Shown: positions 1 to 7,860, numbered from the stretch's first letter. The stretch: 10,680 bases of DNA from Nitrospirota bacterium (GCA_024275775.1 JAJRYM010000032.1:1-10680), one strand, 5' to 3'. Notes: generated by a model not told the origin, from the letters alone. Numbers and translations are program-made.

Positions 1-524
1 AGCTTCCGGAAGAGGCTCCGAATGTTCCCATAAAAAGTATCGGGGAACAGCCTCATAAATTGGTTGAGACTGTTGCCGGCAAAGAAATGCTCGGTGAAAA
101 AAAAGAGGTAAAAATCTCCGGCGTAAAAATTGCCTCCGCCGGCTCAGCGGTTTCGGCGCACCCTGTCGCTAAGGTGATAAAACCGCATGTGGGGGCTGGA
201 ATAAAAGTGAAAAAGCAGCCGCAAGCGGAGGCGGAAAAAAAGAGCGGCGGCAAGAGGTCAAAAAAGGAAAGCTCATCCAAGCCTAAATATACCATTCAGG
301 TAAAAACCTTTCCCACGGAAGAACCGGCAAAGGCGATGGCGGCCGGTTTAAAGAAAAAGGGGTACGCCGTTTACGTCAATAAAATGGTGCGCCCGCGTTC
401 CACATGGTACAGGGTACGGGTTGGCCGTTACCCGACGATTGAGGAAGCGGCCAAAGCCGCCGAAAAGCTGAAAAAAAAGGAAGACCTTTCGGGCGCGAGG
501 GTAGACCGCTTCGTCGGCCCCTGA
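1..524 (+). CDS. SPOR-domain protein, 3' part only
   Basis: The reading frame is open from base 3 to a TGA at 522-524, so about 173 C-terminal residues are visible and the true start lies left of the window. A TTG at 60 is just an internal codon. The last 80 residues, from about base 283, form a SPOR domain. It begins KYTIQVKTFP and has the usual pattern: a YxIQV strand, a helix with an AxxLKKKGY turn, a WYRVRVGRY strand and a second helix of alternating Ala/Lys. In known proteins SPOR domains bind glycan strands stripped of stem peptides, usually at the division septum. Before it lies a Lys/Ala/Glu-rich low-complexity stretch, a likely periplasmic linker as in FtsN- or DedD-like proteins. 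The N-terminal anchor cannot be seen, so the exact family is unknown. The gene converges on mreD with a 20-bp gap and no clear terminator. Confidence 0.85.
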   Translation, partial: LPEEAPNVPIKSIGEQPHKLVETVAGKEMLGEKKEVKISGVKIASAGSAVSAHPVAKVIKPHVGAGIKVKKQPQAEAEKKSGGKRSKKESSSKPKYTIQVKTFPTEEPAKAMAAGLKKKGYAVYVNKMVRPRSTWYRVRVGRYPTIEEAAKAAEKLKKKEDLSGARVDRFVGP

Positions 525-544
525 TATTCCTCTGTTAGCAGTAA

Positions 545-1051
545 TTACAGATTGCCGTAGCCGGGTTTCTGTTTTAGGCGGGCTTGCAGTCTGTCCAGCA
601 GGTAAAAAAGCGGCAGGCCCAGGATGATGTTTAAAAGAGCCTGCGTCATCGCGGCGTAAATGATTTCGGAGGATGTGAACTGCGCTCCGAAAATTCCGGC
701 GAAATAGATTCTTATGGCGAATTCATTGAACAGCGTTCCCAGAAAAATCATGGCGGCCCACGCCGGAGGCGAATTGGGGTTTAAAAGATGGTTTTCCCGA
801 AGCCAGCCTATGTGAAACCCTATAAGCCCCTTTGACAGAAGGTTTATTCCCAGAAGACCTGTGGAAAAAATATCCTGCACAAGCCCGGCTATTATTCCAA
901 TCTGGTAACCGCGGATTTTCATGTACTTCACTCCGCAATAGACCGTGGCCAGAAGCATAGTATCGGGGGCGTGAGGCAGGAAGACCCTGAAGAGAGTTAT
1001 CTGAAGCAAAAAAGCCGTTCCGAAAAGAAGAAGTGGAAAGGCGGCGGTCAT
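545..1051 (-). CDS. mreD: MreD, rod shape-determining membrane protein
   Basis: This 168-residue protein is almost entirely hydrophobic and has about five or six predicted membrane segments (roughly residues 4-24, 30-44, 50-66, 68-85, 97-118 and 130-153), ending in a short basic tail. The length, the topology and the residues GLVQDIFSTGLLGIN near position 56 are typical of MreD, a partner of MreC in the elongasome that makes the lateral cell wall. MreD is poorly conserved, and its position after mreC supports the call. Its ATG follows the mreC stop codon after a single base, so the two are very likely translationally coupled. A GGGAG sequence inside the mreC end (1064-1068) could serve as the ribosome-binding site, though it is 12 bases away. 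mrdA and mrdB, which often follow mreD, are absent: the next gene is convergent. Confidence 0.93.
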   Translation of the reverse strand: MTAAFPLLLFGTAFLLQITLFRVFLPHAPDTMLLATVYCGVKYMKIRGYQIGIIAGLVQDIFSTGLLGINLLSKGLIGFHIGWLRENHLLNPNSPPAWAAMIFLGTLFNEFAIRIYFAGIFGAQFTSSEIIYAAMTQALLNIILGLPLFYLLDRLQARLKQKPGYGNL

Positions 1052-1052
1052 T

Positions 1053-1898
1053 TTATTTTTTCACTCCCTTTTCCATCCGGTTAGAGGGGCCGGTCATTAT
1101 CAGCACTTCCTCTATTTTGTCGAGGTTGAAACCTGGTTTCATTTCCGCCCTGTAAAAGAGCATTCCTTCTCCCGGTTCCAGCGAGGAAACTTTGCCCAAC
1201 GGCAGGCCTTTCGGGAATATCCCCCCAAGACCGGACGAGATAAGCGTATCGCCCGGTTTCACTTCCGCGTCTCTGGAAAGGTATCGTATGATACATTGTC
1301 TTTTATTCTGGCCGACCACGATGCATCTGGCCCGGCTGTTCTGCACGTAGGCGTCCACGGCGCTTCGGGCATCCGTTATCATAAGCACCCTGGAAGCATG
1401 TCCGGTTGCGGTTACAACCCGTCCCACAAGGCCGTCGTGCGTAAGCGCCACCATGTTTTCATAGACGTTATCCCGGTTCCCCTTGTTTATAACGAGAGTT
1501 TGCGCAACGTTTGTCGAATCCCAGGCTATCACCTCAGCCACCTGAAAACCGCTCCTTGCGATGGGATGATAGGAAAGAAGGCTGTCGACACGGCGATATT
1601 TCTTCAGTTCCTCAAGAAGGAGCCCGCTTTTAAAGCGCGCTTTTTCTACCTGTTTTCTTAACTGGATATTTGCTTTGTTGGTATTGACAAGGGCGATGTA
1701 ACCGAACCACGCATCGCTGACCGTATGATAGGAAAACATTACGAACCTTTGCAGAGGCGAGGTAAGCGTAAGCGCGAACCGTTCAAGGGGATTGGCGGCT
1801 GTTTTTCCCTTCACATTGTTGGCAAGGAGGATAGAGGCGAATATGAAAAGCGCCAGCAGGAGAATAACGTTTTCGTAACGCTTAAAAAGCTCTTTCAT
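1053..1898 (-). CDS. mreC: MreC, rod shape-determining periplasmic protein
   Basis: This 281-residue protein has a short basic N-terminus, one membrane helix (about 11-29), a coiled-coil-like stretch (about 75-107, rich in K, E, R and L) and a beta-rich periplasmic domain. Family hallmarks are visible: VAEVIAWDSTN, TLVINKGNRDNVYENM, GLVGRVV (about 156-162), ITDARSAVDAYV and KPGDTLISSGLGGIFPKGLPLGKV (about 214-237). MreC bridges MreB and MreD to the wall synthases PBP2 and RodA. The start is supported by an AGGAG (complement of 1907-1911) 8 bases upstream and by the membrane helix directly after it. The gene lies 59 bp behind mreB. That gap holds a short GC-rich dyad (GCGCC-C-GGCGC on the minus strand) without a T-run, so the operon probably continues through it. 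A lysine-rich C-terminus overlaps the region feeding mreD translation. Confidence 0.97.
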   Translation of the reverse strand: MKELFKRYENVILLLALFIFASILLANNVKGKTAANPLERFALTLTSPLQRFVMFSYHTVSDAWFGYIALVNTNKANIQLRKQVEKARFKSGLLLEELKKYRRVDSLLSYHPIARSGFQVAEVIAWDSTNVAQTLVINKGNRDNVYENMVALTHDGLVGRVVTATGHASRVLMITDARSAVDAYVQNSRARCIVVGQNKRQCIIRYLSRDAEVKPGDTLISSGLGGIFPKGLPLGKVSSLEPGEGMLFYRAEMKPGFNLDKIEEVLIMTGPSNRMEKGVKK

Positions 1899-1957
1899 TA
1901 AAGGGGCTCCTACCCTGGGGAAACGTTAAATAGAAGCTCCGTACGCGCCGGGCGCAA

Positions 1958-2980
1958 TCAGATTTCAACCTGTCTAAGGAGATCCATCTCCTCCAGTACC
2001 CTGCCCGTGCCTATAGCTACTGCGGAAAGCGGGTCTTCGGCGACTATGATGGGCAGTCCGGTTTCTTCCCTCAGCAGAACGTCCAAACCTTTCAGAAGCC
2101 CGCCGCCGCCCGCGAGGACGATTCCCTTGTCCACGATATCGGCGGCCAGTTCCGGTGGCGTCCGCTCAAGAGCCGTTTTCACGCCGTCAACGATTACGGC
2201 CACAACTTCGCTTATAGCTTCCCGAACCTCTGCGTCCGAAAGGATAATCGTTTTCGGCACGCCCGCCACCAGGTCGCGTCCTTTAACCTCCATCGTTTTC
2301 GGCTCGTCAAGCTTGTACGCCGAGCCAAGCCCGATTTTAATTTCTTCCGACATCCGCTCTCCGATGAGGAGCTTGTAATTTTTCTTAATGTAATTGAGAA
2401 TAGCCTCGTCCATTTCGTCTCCGGCGACTCTCAGCGATTTCGAATAAACAACCCCCGAAAGGCTTATAACGGCCACTTCGGTTGTGCCGCCGCCTATGTC
2501 CAGTATCATGTTGCCGGAAGGGTTTTCAATCGGCAGCCCCACGCCTATCGCCGCGGCCATAGGCTCTTCGATTAGATATACCTCGCGCGCGCCAGCGCTG
2601 AGGGCTGAATCGCGCACCGCTCGCTTTTCCACCTGAGTGATGCCGGACGGCACCGCTATAATTATGCGCGGCATTACCAGAGTTTTGCGATTGTGAACCT
2701 TCTGGATGAAATATCGGATCATCGCTTCCGTGTATTCGAAGTTCGCTATCACCCCGTCTCTCATCGGGCGGAGCGCCACGATTGAACCGGGTGTGCGGCC
2801 GAGCATCTGTTTGGCGCTGTGCCCCACCGCCAGCACTTTATTGCTCTCGGCGTGAACCGCAACGACGCTCGGCTCCCTGAGGACTATTCCCTTACCCCTT
2901 ACGAAGATAAGCGTGTTCGCCGTGCCCAAGTCTATGGCGAGGTCGTTTGAAAAAAAGCCGAACAGCGAATTAAATAGCAT
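1958..2980 (-). CDS. mreB: MreB, actin-like cell shape protein
   Basis: This 340-residue protein is full length for MreB, the bacterial actin that forms membrane-bound filaments and positions cell wall elongation. Actin-fold nucleotide motifs are intact: phosphate-1 AIDLGTANTLIF (15-26), the EEPMAAAIG segment (138-146), phosphate-2 ILDIGGGTTEVAVISLSG (159-176) and the adenosine motif GIVLAGGGGLLKG (286-298). The hydrophobic N-terminus MLFNSLFGFF resembles the membrane-binding region of Gram-negative MreB. The start is secure because an in-frame TAG lies directly before the ATG. The only Shine-Dalgarno sequence, GAGGAG (complement of 2994-2999), is 13 bases upstream, a rather long spacing. mreC and mreD follow on the same strand, and a LysM lytic transglycosylase gene lies 84 bp upstream. 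Confidence 0.99.
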   Translation of the reverse strand: MLFNSLFGFFSNDLAIDLGTANTLIFVRGKGIVLREPSVVAVHAESNKVLAVGHSAKQMLGRTPGSIVALRPMRDGVIANFEYTEAMIRYFIQKVHNRKTLVMPRIIIAVPSGITQVEKRAVRDSALSAGAREVYLIEEPMAAAIGVGLPIENPSGNMILDIGGGTTEVAVISLSGVVYSKSLRVAGDEMDEAILNYIKKNYKLLIGERMSEEIKIGLGSAYKLDEPKTMEVKGRDLVAGVPKTIILSDAEVREAISEVVAVIVDGVKTALERTPPELAADIVDKGIVLAGGGGLLKGLDVLLREETGLPIIVAEDPLSAVAIGTGRVLEEMDLLRQVEI

Positions 2981-3021
2981 CTATTTTACGATTCTCCTCA
3001 CAATTAAAGGTTGCAGTGGGC

Positions 3022-3051
3022 AATCTACCAGAATTTGCAGAGACGGTTCAA
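3022..3051 (-). promoter_or_regulatory. Weak candidate promoter of mreBCD
   Basis: On the minus strand TTGAAC (complement of 3046-3051) is followed after 18 bp by TAGATT (complement of 3022-3027), each matching four of six sigma-70 consensus bases. It lies in the 84-bp gap before mreB, about 40 bp ahead of the ATG. Expression of mreBCD could equally come by read-through from the transglycosylase gene. This is an inference from weak matches. Confidence 0.25.
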
Positions 3052-3064
3052 CAGGATTCGGCCT

Positions 3065-5056
3065 TTACCGCTTTTCAACTACGGGCATATTCATTTTCTG
3101 CCCCAGCCTGAGTCTGTCCAGCTTCTGGTCGGGATTGTATAGAGCCACAAGCCAGCGGGGCGTATCCTTGGCCCTGTGGCAGATGGACCACAGGGAGTCG
3201 CCTTTGCTGACAACCACGGATTCAACCCTTTCAACCTTGAAGGAGGCGAAGAAATCTTCGAAGAGCCCCAAGTGGTATTCATACCGGTTCGCTACGAATT
3301 TTTGGGGTTTTACGCGGGTAAGAGGTATCTTTATCAGCTGGCCGTGATGTATTTTCTTTTTCCACAGCCAGCCGTTCAGCCGTTGAATTGCTTTTATGGA
3401 TGCTCCCGACCAGTAAGAATAATGTCCCAGCGTTTCCTCCGGCCTTACCCGTATAACGCCGTAATTTTTCCGCATGCGTATGAAATCGTAACCGTTTATG
3501 TCCGGTTTTATGATGGAAACAGAAATTTTCCGGATTGTGTCGGTTTTTGCGCTATTCAGCGCGACGGTACTGGAAGCCGGCGACTGTTTATGCGCGGATA
3601 GAGATGCTCTTACCTTTTTTGGTATGGCCCTGAGCGGCGCTGAAACGCGGGCTATTCTCACCCCGCCGTATTTCGCGGGCGGGATGCGCAGCTTTTTGCC
3701 TATATAAATGCGATGGCGGCTGGACAGATTGTTGTAAGCCTGGAGTTTTCGTATTGAAGTATGAAAGCGGTGCGCCAGCACCGAAAGCGTATCGCCTCGC
3801 CTGATTCTGTAATAATCCGGCATTAGCTGTTTGCCGTGCAGCCGGTTTTTCGGAGCGTTTGCGTAAAGCCTGCTAAACCTTTCGGCGGTTCCGTAGGGCA
3901 CTTTCAGTTTGTAACCTCTCGGTATTCTCCTCGTACCGTTCCAGATAGGCCGTCGCAGGGACTGGTTGAGAAGCTTTAGATGTTCCGCGTCGTACCCGAA
4001 ATAACCTGTCAGCAGATCGGCCGGGATGAAATGCTTTAACGTTACCGTGTCGTATTTAATTTGAGGTTTGTAATTGAGAGGGCCGAAATATTTTTGAGGG
4101 TTTTCGGAAACCGTTTTCGCGGCGATGAATTCCGCGTAAAAGTTTCTTGAGGCGAACCCGAATCCGCGGCTTTTAAAATGCTTTACTATCGCCACTATAT
4201 CGTCGCCGTGCCGTTTTTTCGCTTTTACCATTCCACCGCGGCCGTAGTTGTAGGCGGTTATCGCCAGCGGCCAGCTTCCCAGAGTTTCATAATTCTGCTT
4301 CAAAAGCTCCGCGGCCGCTACCGTCGCTATCAGCGGGTCGCGCCGCTGGTCTATGGTGTAATCTACTTTCATGAAAAGCTTGCCGGTGTAGCGCGTGAAC
4401 TGCCAGATGCCTGCGGCCCCCCGACTCGAGTAGGCCTTGATGTTAAAGGACGATTCAACATGTGGGAGCGCGAGAAGGCTTGCAGGCAAACCGTACGACC
4501 TGAAAATTACCCGCATTTCCCGTAGATACATGCCGCTTGTTTCCAAGCCCTCCCTGAACCTGCTAGCGAGGCCGAACTGGCCGCGGATAGACCGGGAGGC
4601 GTCTCTGTACTGTTTCCGTCCGGACTGTTCGGCGAACAACCCTTTTATCCGGCATTCGTCCGCCGTTTTGCATTTGCCGTTTCTCCTAGAAAGGTTAAGG
4701 AGAAGCTTTTTGTAATATTTTTTTCTCTTCTCCAGATAACGGTTCTTCGCTTTCCATGAGGCGCGGTGCTTAAAAACCTTATCGAAGTCTACAACCTCGT
4801 ATCGTATGCTGAGGTTGTTCATATCGTGCAGTACGGCCTGGTTCGTGCCGTATTTCGTGTAAACATCAATCCAGAAATAAATGTTCGGTTTAATTCCCGC
4901 CGGTTCGGGGAAAAGGGCGTCGCCTGTCTGTTCGCTGAAGCGGGATGGAGAGGATAATATCGAATCCGTAGCCGGCAGGCGGGAGGCGGCGAATGAAAGC
5001 GCAGGTAGCAGTACAACAAAGGCAAGACCAAAAACCGCTCTTTTAACGCTCCGCAT
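3065..5056 (-). CDS. MltD-like lytic transglycosylase with three LysM modules
   Basis: This 663-residue secreted protein starts with a clear signal peptide (basic MRSVKR, hydrophobic core about 7-20, likely cleavage after SFA at 23). Residues 24-160 match nothing I recognise and are rich in basic and aromatic residues. A GH23/SLT lytic transglycosylase domain covers about 175-320: the catalytic Glu is E201 in LPHVESSFNIKAYS, followed by GAAGIWQF (213-220) and AYNYGRGG (268-275). Three LysM modules follow at about 414-459, 533-578 and 613-658, recognisable by RRGDTLSVLA, RPEETLGHYS and SKGDSLWSIC and each ending in an I/M-P strand. The order SLT then LysM is that of MltD, but this protein is longer than E. 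coli MltD and the second LysM is diverged. It should cleave MurNAc-GlcNAc bonds in the periplasm. No lipobox is visible, so it is probably soluble. There is no Shine-Dalgarno sequence before the ATG; the signal peptide fixes the start. Confidence 0.95.
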   Translation of the reverse strand: MRSVKRAVFGLAFVVLLPALSFAASRLPATDSILSSPSRFSEQTGDALFPEPAGIKPNIYFWIDVYTKYGTNQAVLHDMNNLSIRYEVVDFDKVFKHRASWKAKNRYLEKRKKYYKKLLLNLSRRNGKCKTADECRIKGLFAEQSGRKQYRDASRSIRGQFGLASRFREGLETSGMYLREMRVIFRSYGLPASLLALPHVESSFNIKAYSSRGAAGIWQFTRYTGKLFMKVDYTIDQRRDPLIATVAAAELLKQNYETLGSWPLAITAYNYGRGGMVKAKKRHGDDIVAIVKHFKSRGFGFASRNFYAEFIAAKTVSENPQKYFGPLNYKPQIKYDTVTLKHFIPADLLTGYFGYDAEHLKLLNQSLRRPIWNGTRRIPRGYKLKVPYGTAERFSRLYANAPKNRLHGKQLMPDYYRIRRGDTLSVLAHRFHTSIRKLQAYNNLSSRHRIYIGKKLRIPPAKYGGVRIARVSAPLRAIPKKVRASLSAHKQSPASSTVALNSAKTDTIRKISVSIIKPDINGYDFIRMRKNYGVIRVRPEETLGHYSYWSGASIKAIQRLNGWLWKKKIHHGQLIKIPLTRVKPQKFVANRYEYHLGLFEDFFASFKVERVESVVVSKGDSLWSICHRAKDTPRWLVALYNPDQKLDRLRLGQKMNMPVVEKR

Positions 5057-5065
5057 TTAAAGCGA

Positions 5066-5094
5066 ATTCTAGAGCATGTTGACGCTTAAATCAA
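5066..5094 (-). promoter_or_regulatory. Promoter of the lytic transglycosylase gene (leaderless?)
   Basis: On the minus strand a -35 TTGATT (complement of 5089-5094) and a -10 TAGAAT (complement of 5066-5071) are spaced by exactly 17 bp. Only 9 bases separate the -10 from the ATG at 5056, so transcription should begin about 1-3 bases before the start codon, giving a nearly leaderless mRNA. This agrees with the lack of a ribosome-binding site. A short dyad, CGCTT-5nt-AAGCG (5083-5097), covers the -35 and could be an operator or chance. Confidence 0.5.
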
Positions 5095-5140
5095 GCGATA
5101 AGCCTTGTTTTATGAAGGCAATAAGAGTGTCGGTTCCGCA

Positions 5141-6109
5141 TTAACCCGGAATGAAGCTTATATCCGCCAGGCCGGCGATTTTTCCTTCCAGGTGTTTCTT
5201 CAGCTTTTTTTTCAGCCTTGCTTCAGCCTGACGGACGGCTTCTCTCGTTACCCCGTGCTTTTCACCTATTTCGGCGAGCGTCAGCGGTTCGTCGGACATA
5301 AGCCGCTTATAGAGAATCGTGCGGTCGGACTCCTTCAGGTCTTTTGCGAAATCATCCACGTGTTTTCTGACGAGTTCCGATACCTGTTTTTCGCCCAGCG
5401 CTTCCTCCAGCGGCTTTTCCTCTTCTCCTATTACCTCCGCGTAGGTTCTTTCGGATTCGTCGCCCACGGGCGCGTCCAGCGAAACATCGCTGGACCCCAG
5501 AGATTTCTGCACGGCTACAACGTCCGCTTCGGACGCCTTGAAATGCGCCGCAAGCCTTTTCGGAGCGGGGTCGATGCCGGCCGCGCGAAGCTCGTCGGTC
5601 ACCTTATTAAGATTGAAAAGCAGTTTTTTCCTCATGTTTGTCGTGCCGACCTTTACAAGCCTCCAGTTATCGAGGATATATTTTAGAATGTACGCCCGTA
5701 TCCAGTATGTGGCGTATGAGGATAGCCGCACCCCTCTGAACGGGTCTAATTTTTCTACCGCCCGCATGAGGCCGATGTTGCCTTCCTGTATCAGGTCTAG
5801 CATGTTCTGAAACTGATGCTGGAAGCTGAAGGCGATGTTCACCACCAGCCGGAGATGCGCGGTTACCAGTTCCAGCGCGGCGTCTCTGTCCTTGTTCCGG
5901 TAAAACTGCACCGCCAGCTGATGCACCTCGTCTTCGGAAAGGCGGTGGGTCTGCCTTACCATCTGAAGGTAATGCTGAAGCGGGTCGGCCGGTACGAGCG
6001 AGCGGGATGTTTTCTTTGCCGGCGCCGGTTTCGCAAGCTTTTCATCAGGTGCAAGGGCCTCAGCCATCTTATCTGTATGCATGGCTCTCTTTGTTTTATC
6101 TTCCGTCAT
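5141..6109 (-). CDS. rpoH: RNA polymerase sigma-32 factor RpoH
   Basis: This 322-residue group-3 sigma factor of the RpoH family directs RNA polymerase to heat-shock promoters. Visible parts are a region-1.2-like stretch (about 41-60), region 2 with DLIQEGNIGLMRAVEKLDP (105-123, core binding) and FRGVRLSSYATYWIRAYIL (124-142, -10 melting and recognition), an RpoH-box-like segment MRKKLLFNLNKVT (159-171), and region 4 with LTLAEIGEKHGVTREAVRQAEARL (276-299, helix-turn-helix for the -35). The N-terminus has about 38 residues of polar extension with no conserved content. Two starts are possible: the ATG at 6109 with no good ribosome-binding site, or the ATG ten codons in (6082) with GAGAG just upstream. 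The gene is divergent from ilvD with an 81-bp gap. After its stop, a 5-bp hairpin (5102-5119) has no T-run, so a real terminator is not evident. Confidence 0.96.
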   Translation of the reverse strand: MTEDKTKRAMHTDKMAEALAPDEKLAKPAPAKKTSRSLVPADPLQHYLQMVRQTHRLSEDEVHQLAVQFYRNKDRDAALELVTAHLRLVVNIAFSFQHQFQNMLDLIQEGNIGLMRAVEKLDPFRGVRLSSYATYWIRAYILKYILDNWRLVKVGTTNMRKKLLFNLNKVTDELRAAGIDPAPKRLAAHFKASEADVVAVQKSLGSSDVSLDAPVGDESERTYAEVIGEEEKPLEEALGEKQVSELVRKHVDDFAKDLKESDRTILYKRLMSDEPLTLAEIGEKHGVTREAVRQAEARLKKKLKKHLEGKIAGLADISFIPG

Positions 6110-6114
6110 GTTTT

Positions 6115-6143
6115 ATTATTACCCGAAACAACTGTATTCTCAA
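6115..6143 (-). promoter_or_regulatory. rpoH: Candidate rpoH promoter
   Basis: On the minus strand TTGAGA (complement of 6138-6143) and AATAAT (complement of 6115-6120) are separated by 17 bp. The -10 ends only 5 bases before the upstream ATG at 6109, so an mRNA from here would begin at or inside that ATG. If this promoter is real, the ATG at 6082 with GAGAG before it is the better start. A 12-bp dyad CTCAA-TT-TTGAG (6139-6150) overlaps the -35. Confidence 0.3.
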
Positions 6144-6190
6144 TTTTGAGGTTTTCAGACGGTTAAATTCCGCGTTGTGAAGGAGCAGGC

Positions 6191-7840
6191 ATGAAAAGCG
6201 ATCGCATTAAAAAAGGGATAACGAGAGCTCCCCATCGGGCTCTTCTTTACGGGACAGGCGTTACTAGTAAAGCGATGGGCCGGCCGTTCATTGCGCTGGT
6301 CAGCAGTTTCACCGATTTCATCCCCGGCCACTCAGGCATGCGGGATTTGGAAAGGTATATCGAAAAAGGGGTTCACTCCGGCGGCGGCCAGATGTTTTAC
6401 ACTTCCGTGCCCGGCATTTGCGACGGCATAGCCATGGGCCACATAGGGATGCATTATTCGCTTCCCACGCGCGACCTGATAGCCGACATAATTGAATGCG
6501 TTTTAACAGCCCACGCTTTCGACGGTGTTATCTTCCTTACCAACTGCGATAAAATTACCCCCGGCATGCTGATGGCCGCCGGCAGGTTGAACATCCCCGC
6601 CGTAATCGTTACCGCCGGGCCGATGCAGAGCGGTATGTACAAACAGCAAAGGCGCTCACTCGTGCGGGATACGTTCGAGGCTGTGGGCAAACGGCAGAAA
6701 AAGGAGATATCCGCGAAGGAGCTTGAAGGGCTAGAAAAATGCACCTGCGACGGGCCGGGCTCCTGCCAGGGGCTGTACACGGCAAACACCATGGCCTGCC
6801 TTACCGAGGCGATGGGAATGTCCATTACTGGTTGCGGCACCGGCCTGGCCACCAGCGCCAATAAAAGGCGGATTGCCATGGACAGCGGCGAGCAGGTTGT
6901 GGAACTGGTAAGAAAAGGGATCACACCTCGCAAGGTGATGACCCGGCAGGCTTTCGAGAATGCCGTGATGGTGGATCTCGCTCTGGGCGGGTCGACAAAT
7001 ACTGTTCTGCACCTTCCGGCCGTGGCGCGCGATGCCGGGGTTGACCTTGATATAGGAGTGTTCGACAAGCTGAGCAGGACTACTCCCCAGATAACGGCAA
7101 TAAGGCCGGGCGGCGAATATTTCATGGAAGACCTCGAATACGCCGGCGGCATACCCGCCGTGCTGAAATCGCTTTTGCCTCTTCTGCATAACACCACCGG
7201 CGTTACCGGTAAAAGTATCCGGCAGATAGCCGGTGAGGCGCGCATCGCCAATCACGATGTTGTCCGCTCCCGCAAAAACGCATACCGGCAGGAAGGCGGC
7301 ATAGCGATTCTCAAAGGGAATCTGGCGCCGCAAGGGGCGGTTGTAAAACAGTCGGCCGTATCTGAAAAGGTTATGAAATTCACCGGCAAGGCGCGGGTTT
7401 TCAACTCCGAAGAAGATACGATGACCGCCATCATGATGGGGAAAATCAAGCCGGGCGACGTGATTATCGTCCGCTACGAAGGGCCCAAGGGAGGCCCCGG
7501 CATGCGGGAGATGCTTTCGGCGACATCGGCCATATCCGGCATGGGGCTTTCCGATTCGGTTGCGCTTATAACTGACGGGCGGTTCTCCGGCGGAACGCGC
7601 GGGCCGTGCATAGGCCACGTCTCGCCGGAAGCGATGGAAGGCGGGCCTATAGGGCTTGTGAAAAACGGCGATACGATTGTGATCGATATACCGCAAAGAA
7701 AGCTGGCGCTGAAAGTAAGCGCGGCGGAACTGAAAAAGCGAAAGAAAGCGTGGAAAAAACCGCAACCGAAAATTAAAAGCGGTTATCTGAAACGGTATGC
7801 GGAAATCGTTTCGTCGGCCGCCGACGGCGCGGTGCTCTAA
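6191..7840 (+). CDS. ilvD: Dihydroxy-acid dehydratase IlvD
   Basis: This 549-residue enzyme of the IlvD/Edd family dehydrates 2,3-dihydroxy-isovalerate and 2,3-dihydroxy-3-methylvalerate to 2-keto acids, a common step of valine, leucine and isoleucine synthesis. Family motifs are intact: FTDFIPGHSGMRDL (40-53), DGIAMGHIGMHYSLPTRDLIAD (78-99), the cluster and metal motif NCDKITPGM (118-126; C119, D120, K121), the second cluster cysteine C192 in GSCQGLYTANTM, and the C-terminal ITDGRFSGGTRGPCIGHVSPEA. At the position where plant-type [2Fe-2S] enzymes carry an extra cysteine, this protein has PGH as in E. coli, which suggests an oxygen-sensitive [4Fe-4S] cluster; this is inferred from the family. 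The start is well supported by AAGGAG about 5 bases before the ATG. No other branched-chain amino acid gene lies in the window, and a hairpin terminator follows. Confidence 0.97.
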   Translation: MKSDRIKKGITRAPHRALLYGTGVTSKAMGRPFIALVSSFTDFIPGHSGMRDLERYIEKGVHSGGGQMFYTSVPGICDGIAMGHIGMHYSLPTRDLIADIIECVLTAHAFDGVIFLTNCDKITPGMLMAAGRLNIPAVIVTAGPMQSGMYKQQRRSLVRDTFEAVGKRQKKEISAKELEGLEKCTCDGPGSCQGLYTANTMACLTEAMGMSITGCGTGLATSANKRRIAMDSGEQVVELVRKGITPRKVMTRQAFENAVMVDLALGGSTNTVLHLPAVARDAGVDLDIGVFDKLSRTTPQITAIRPGGEYFMEDLEYAGGIPAVLKSLLPLLHNTTGVTGKSIRQIAGEARIANHDVVRSRKNAYRQEGGIAILKGNLAPQGAVVKQSAVSEKVMKFTGKARVFNSEEDTMTAIMMGKIKPGDVIIVRYEGPKGGPGMREMLSATSAISGMGLSDSVALITDGRFSGGTRGPCIGHVSPEAMEGGPIGLVKNGDTIVIDIPQRKLALKVSAAELKKRKKAWKKPQPKIKSGYLKRYAEIVSSAADGAVL

Positions 7841-7860
7841 TGAAAAGCCGGGTATAGATA

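Noticed and set aside
5102..5119. Terminator after rpoH
   Set aside because: The GCCTT/AAGGC stem has only 5 bp with an 8-base loop and no T-run on either strand.
6731..7765. 344-codon minus-strand frame inside ilvD
   Set aside because: It lies wholly antisense to an intact ilvD with all family motifs; its sequence shows no recognisable domain.
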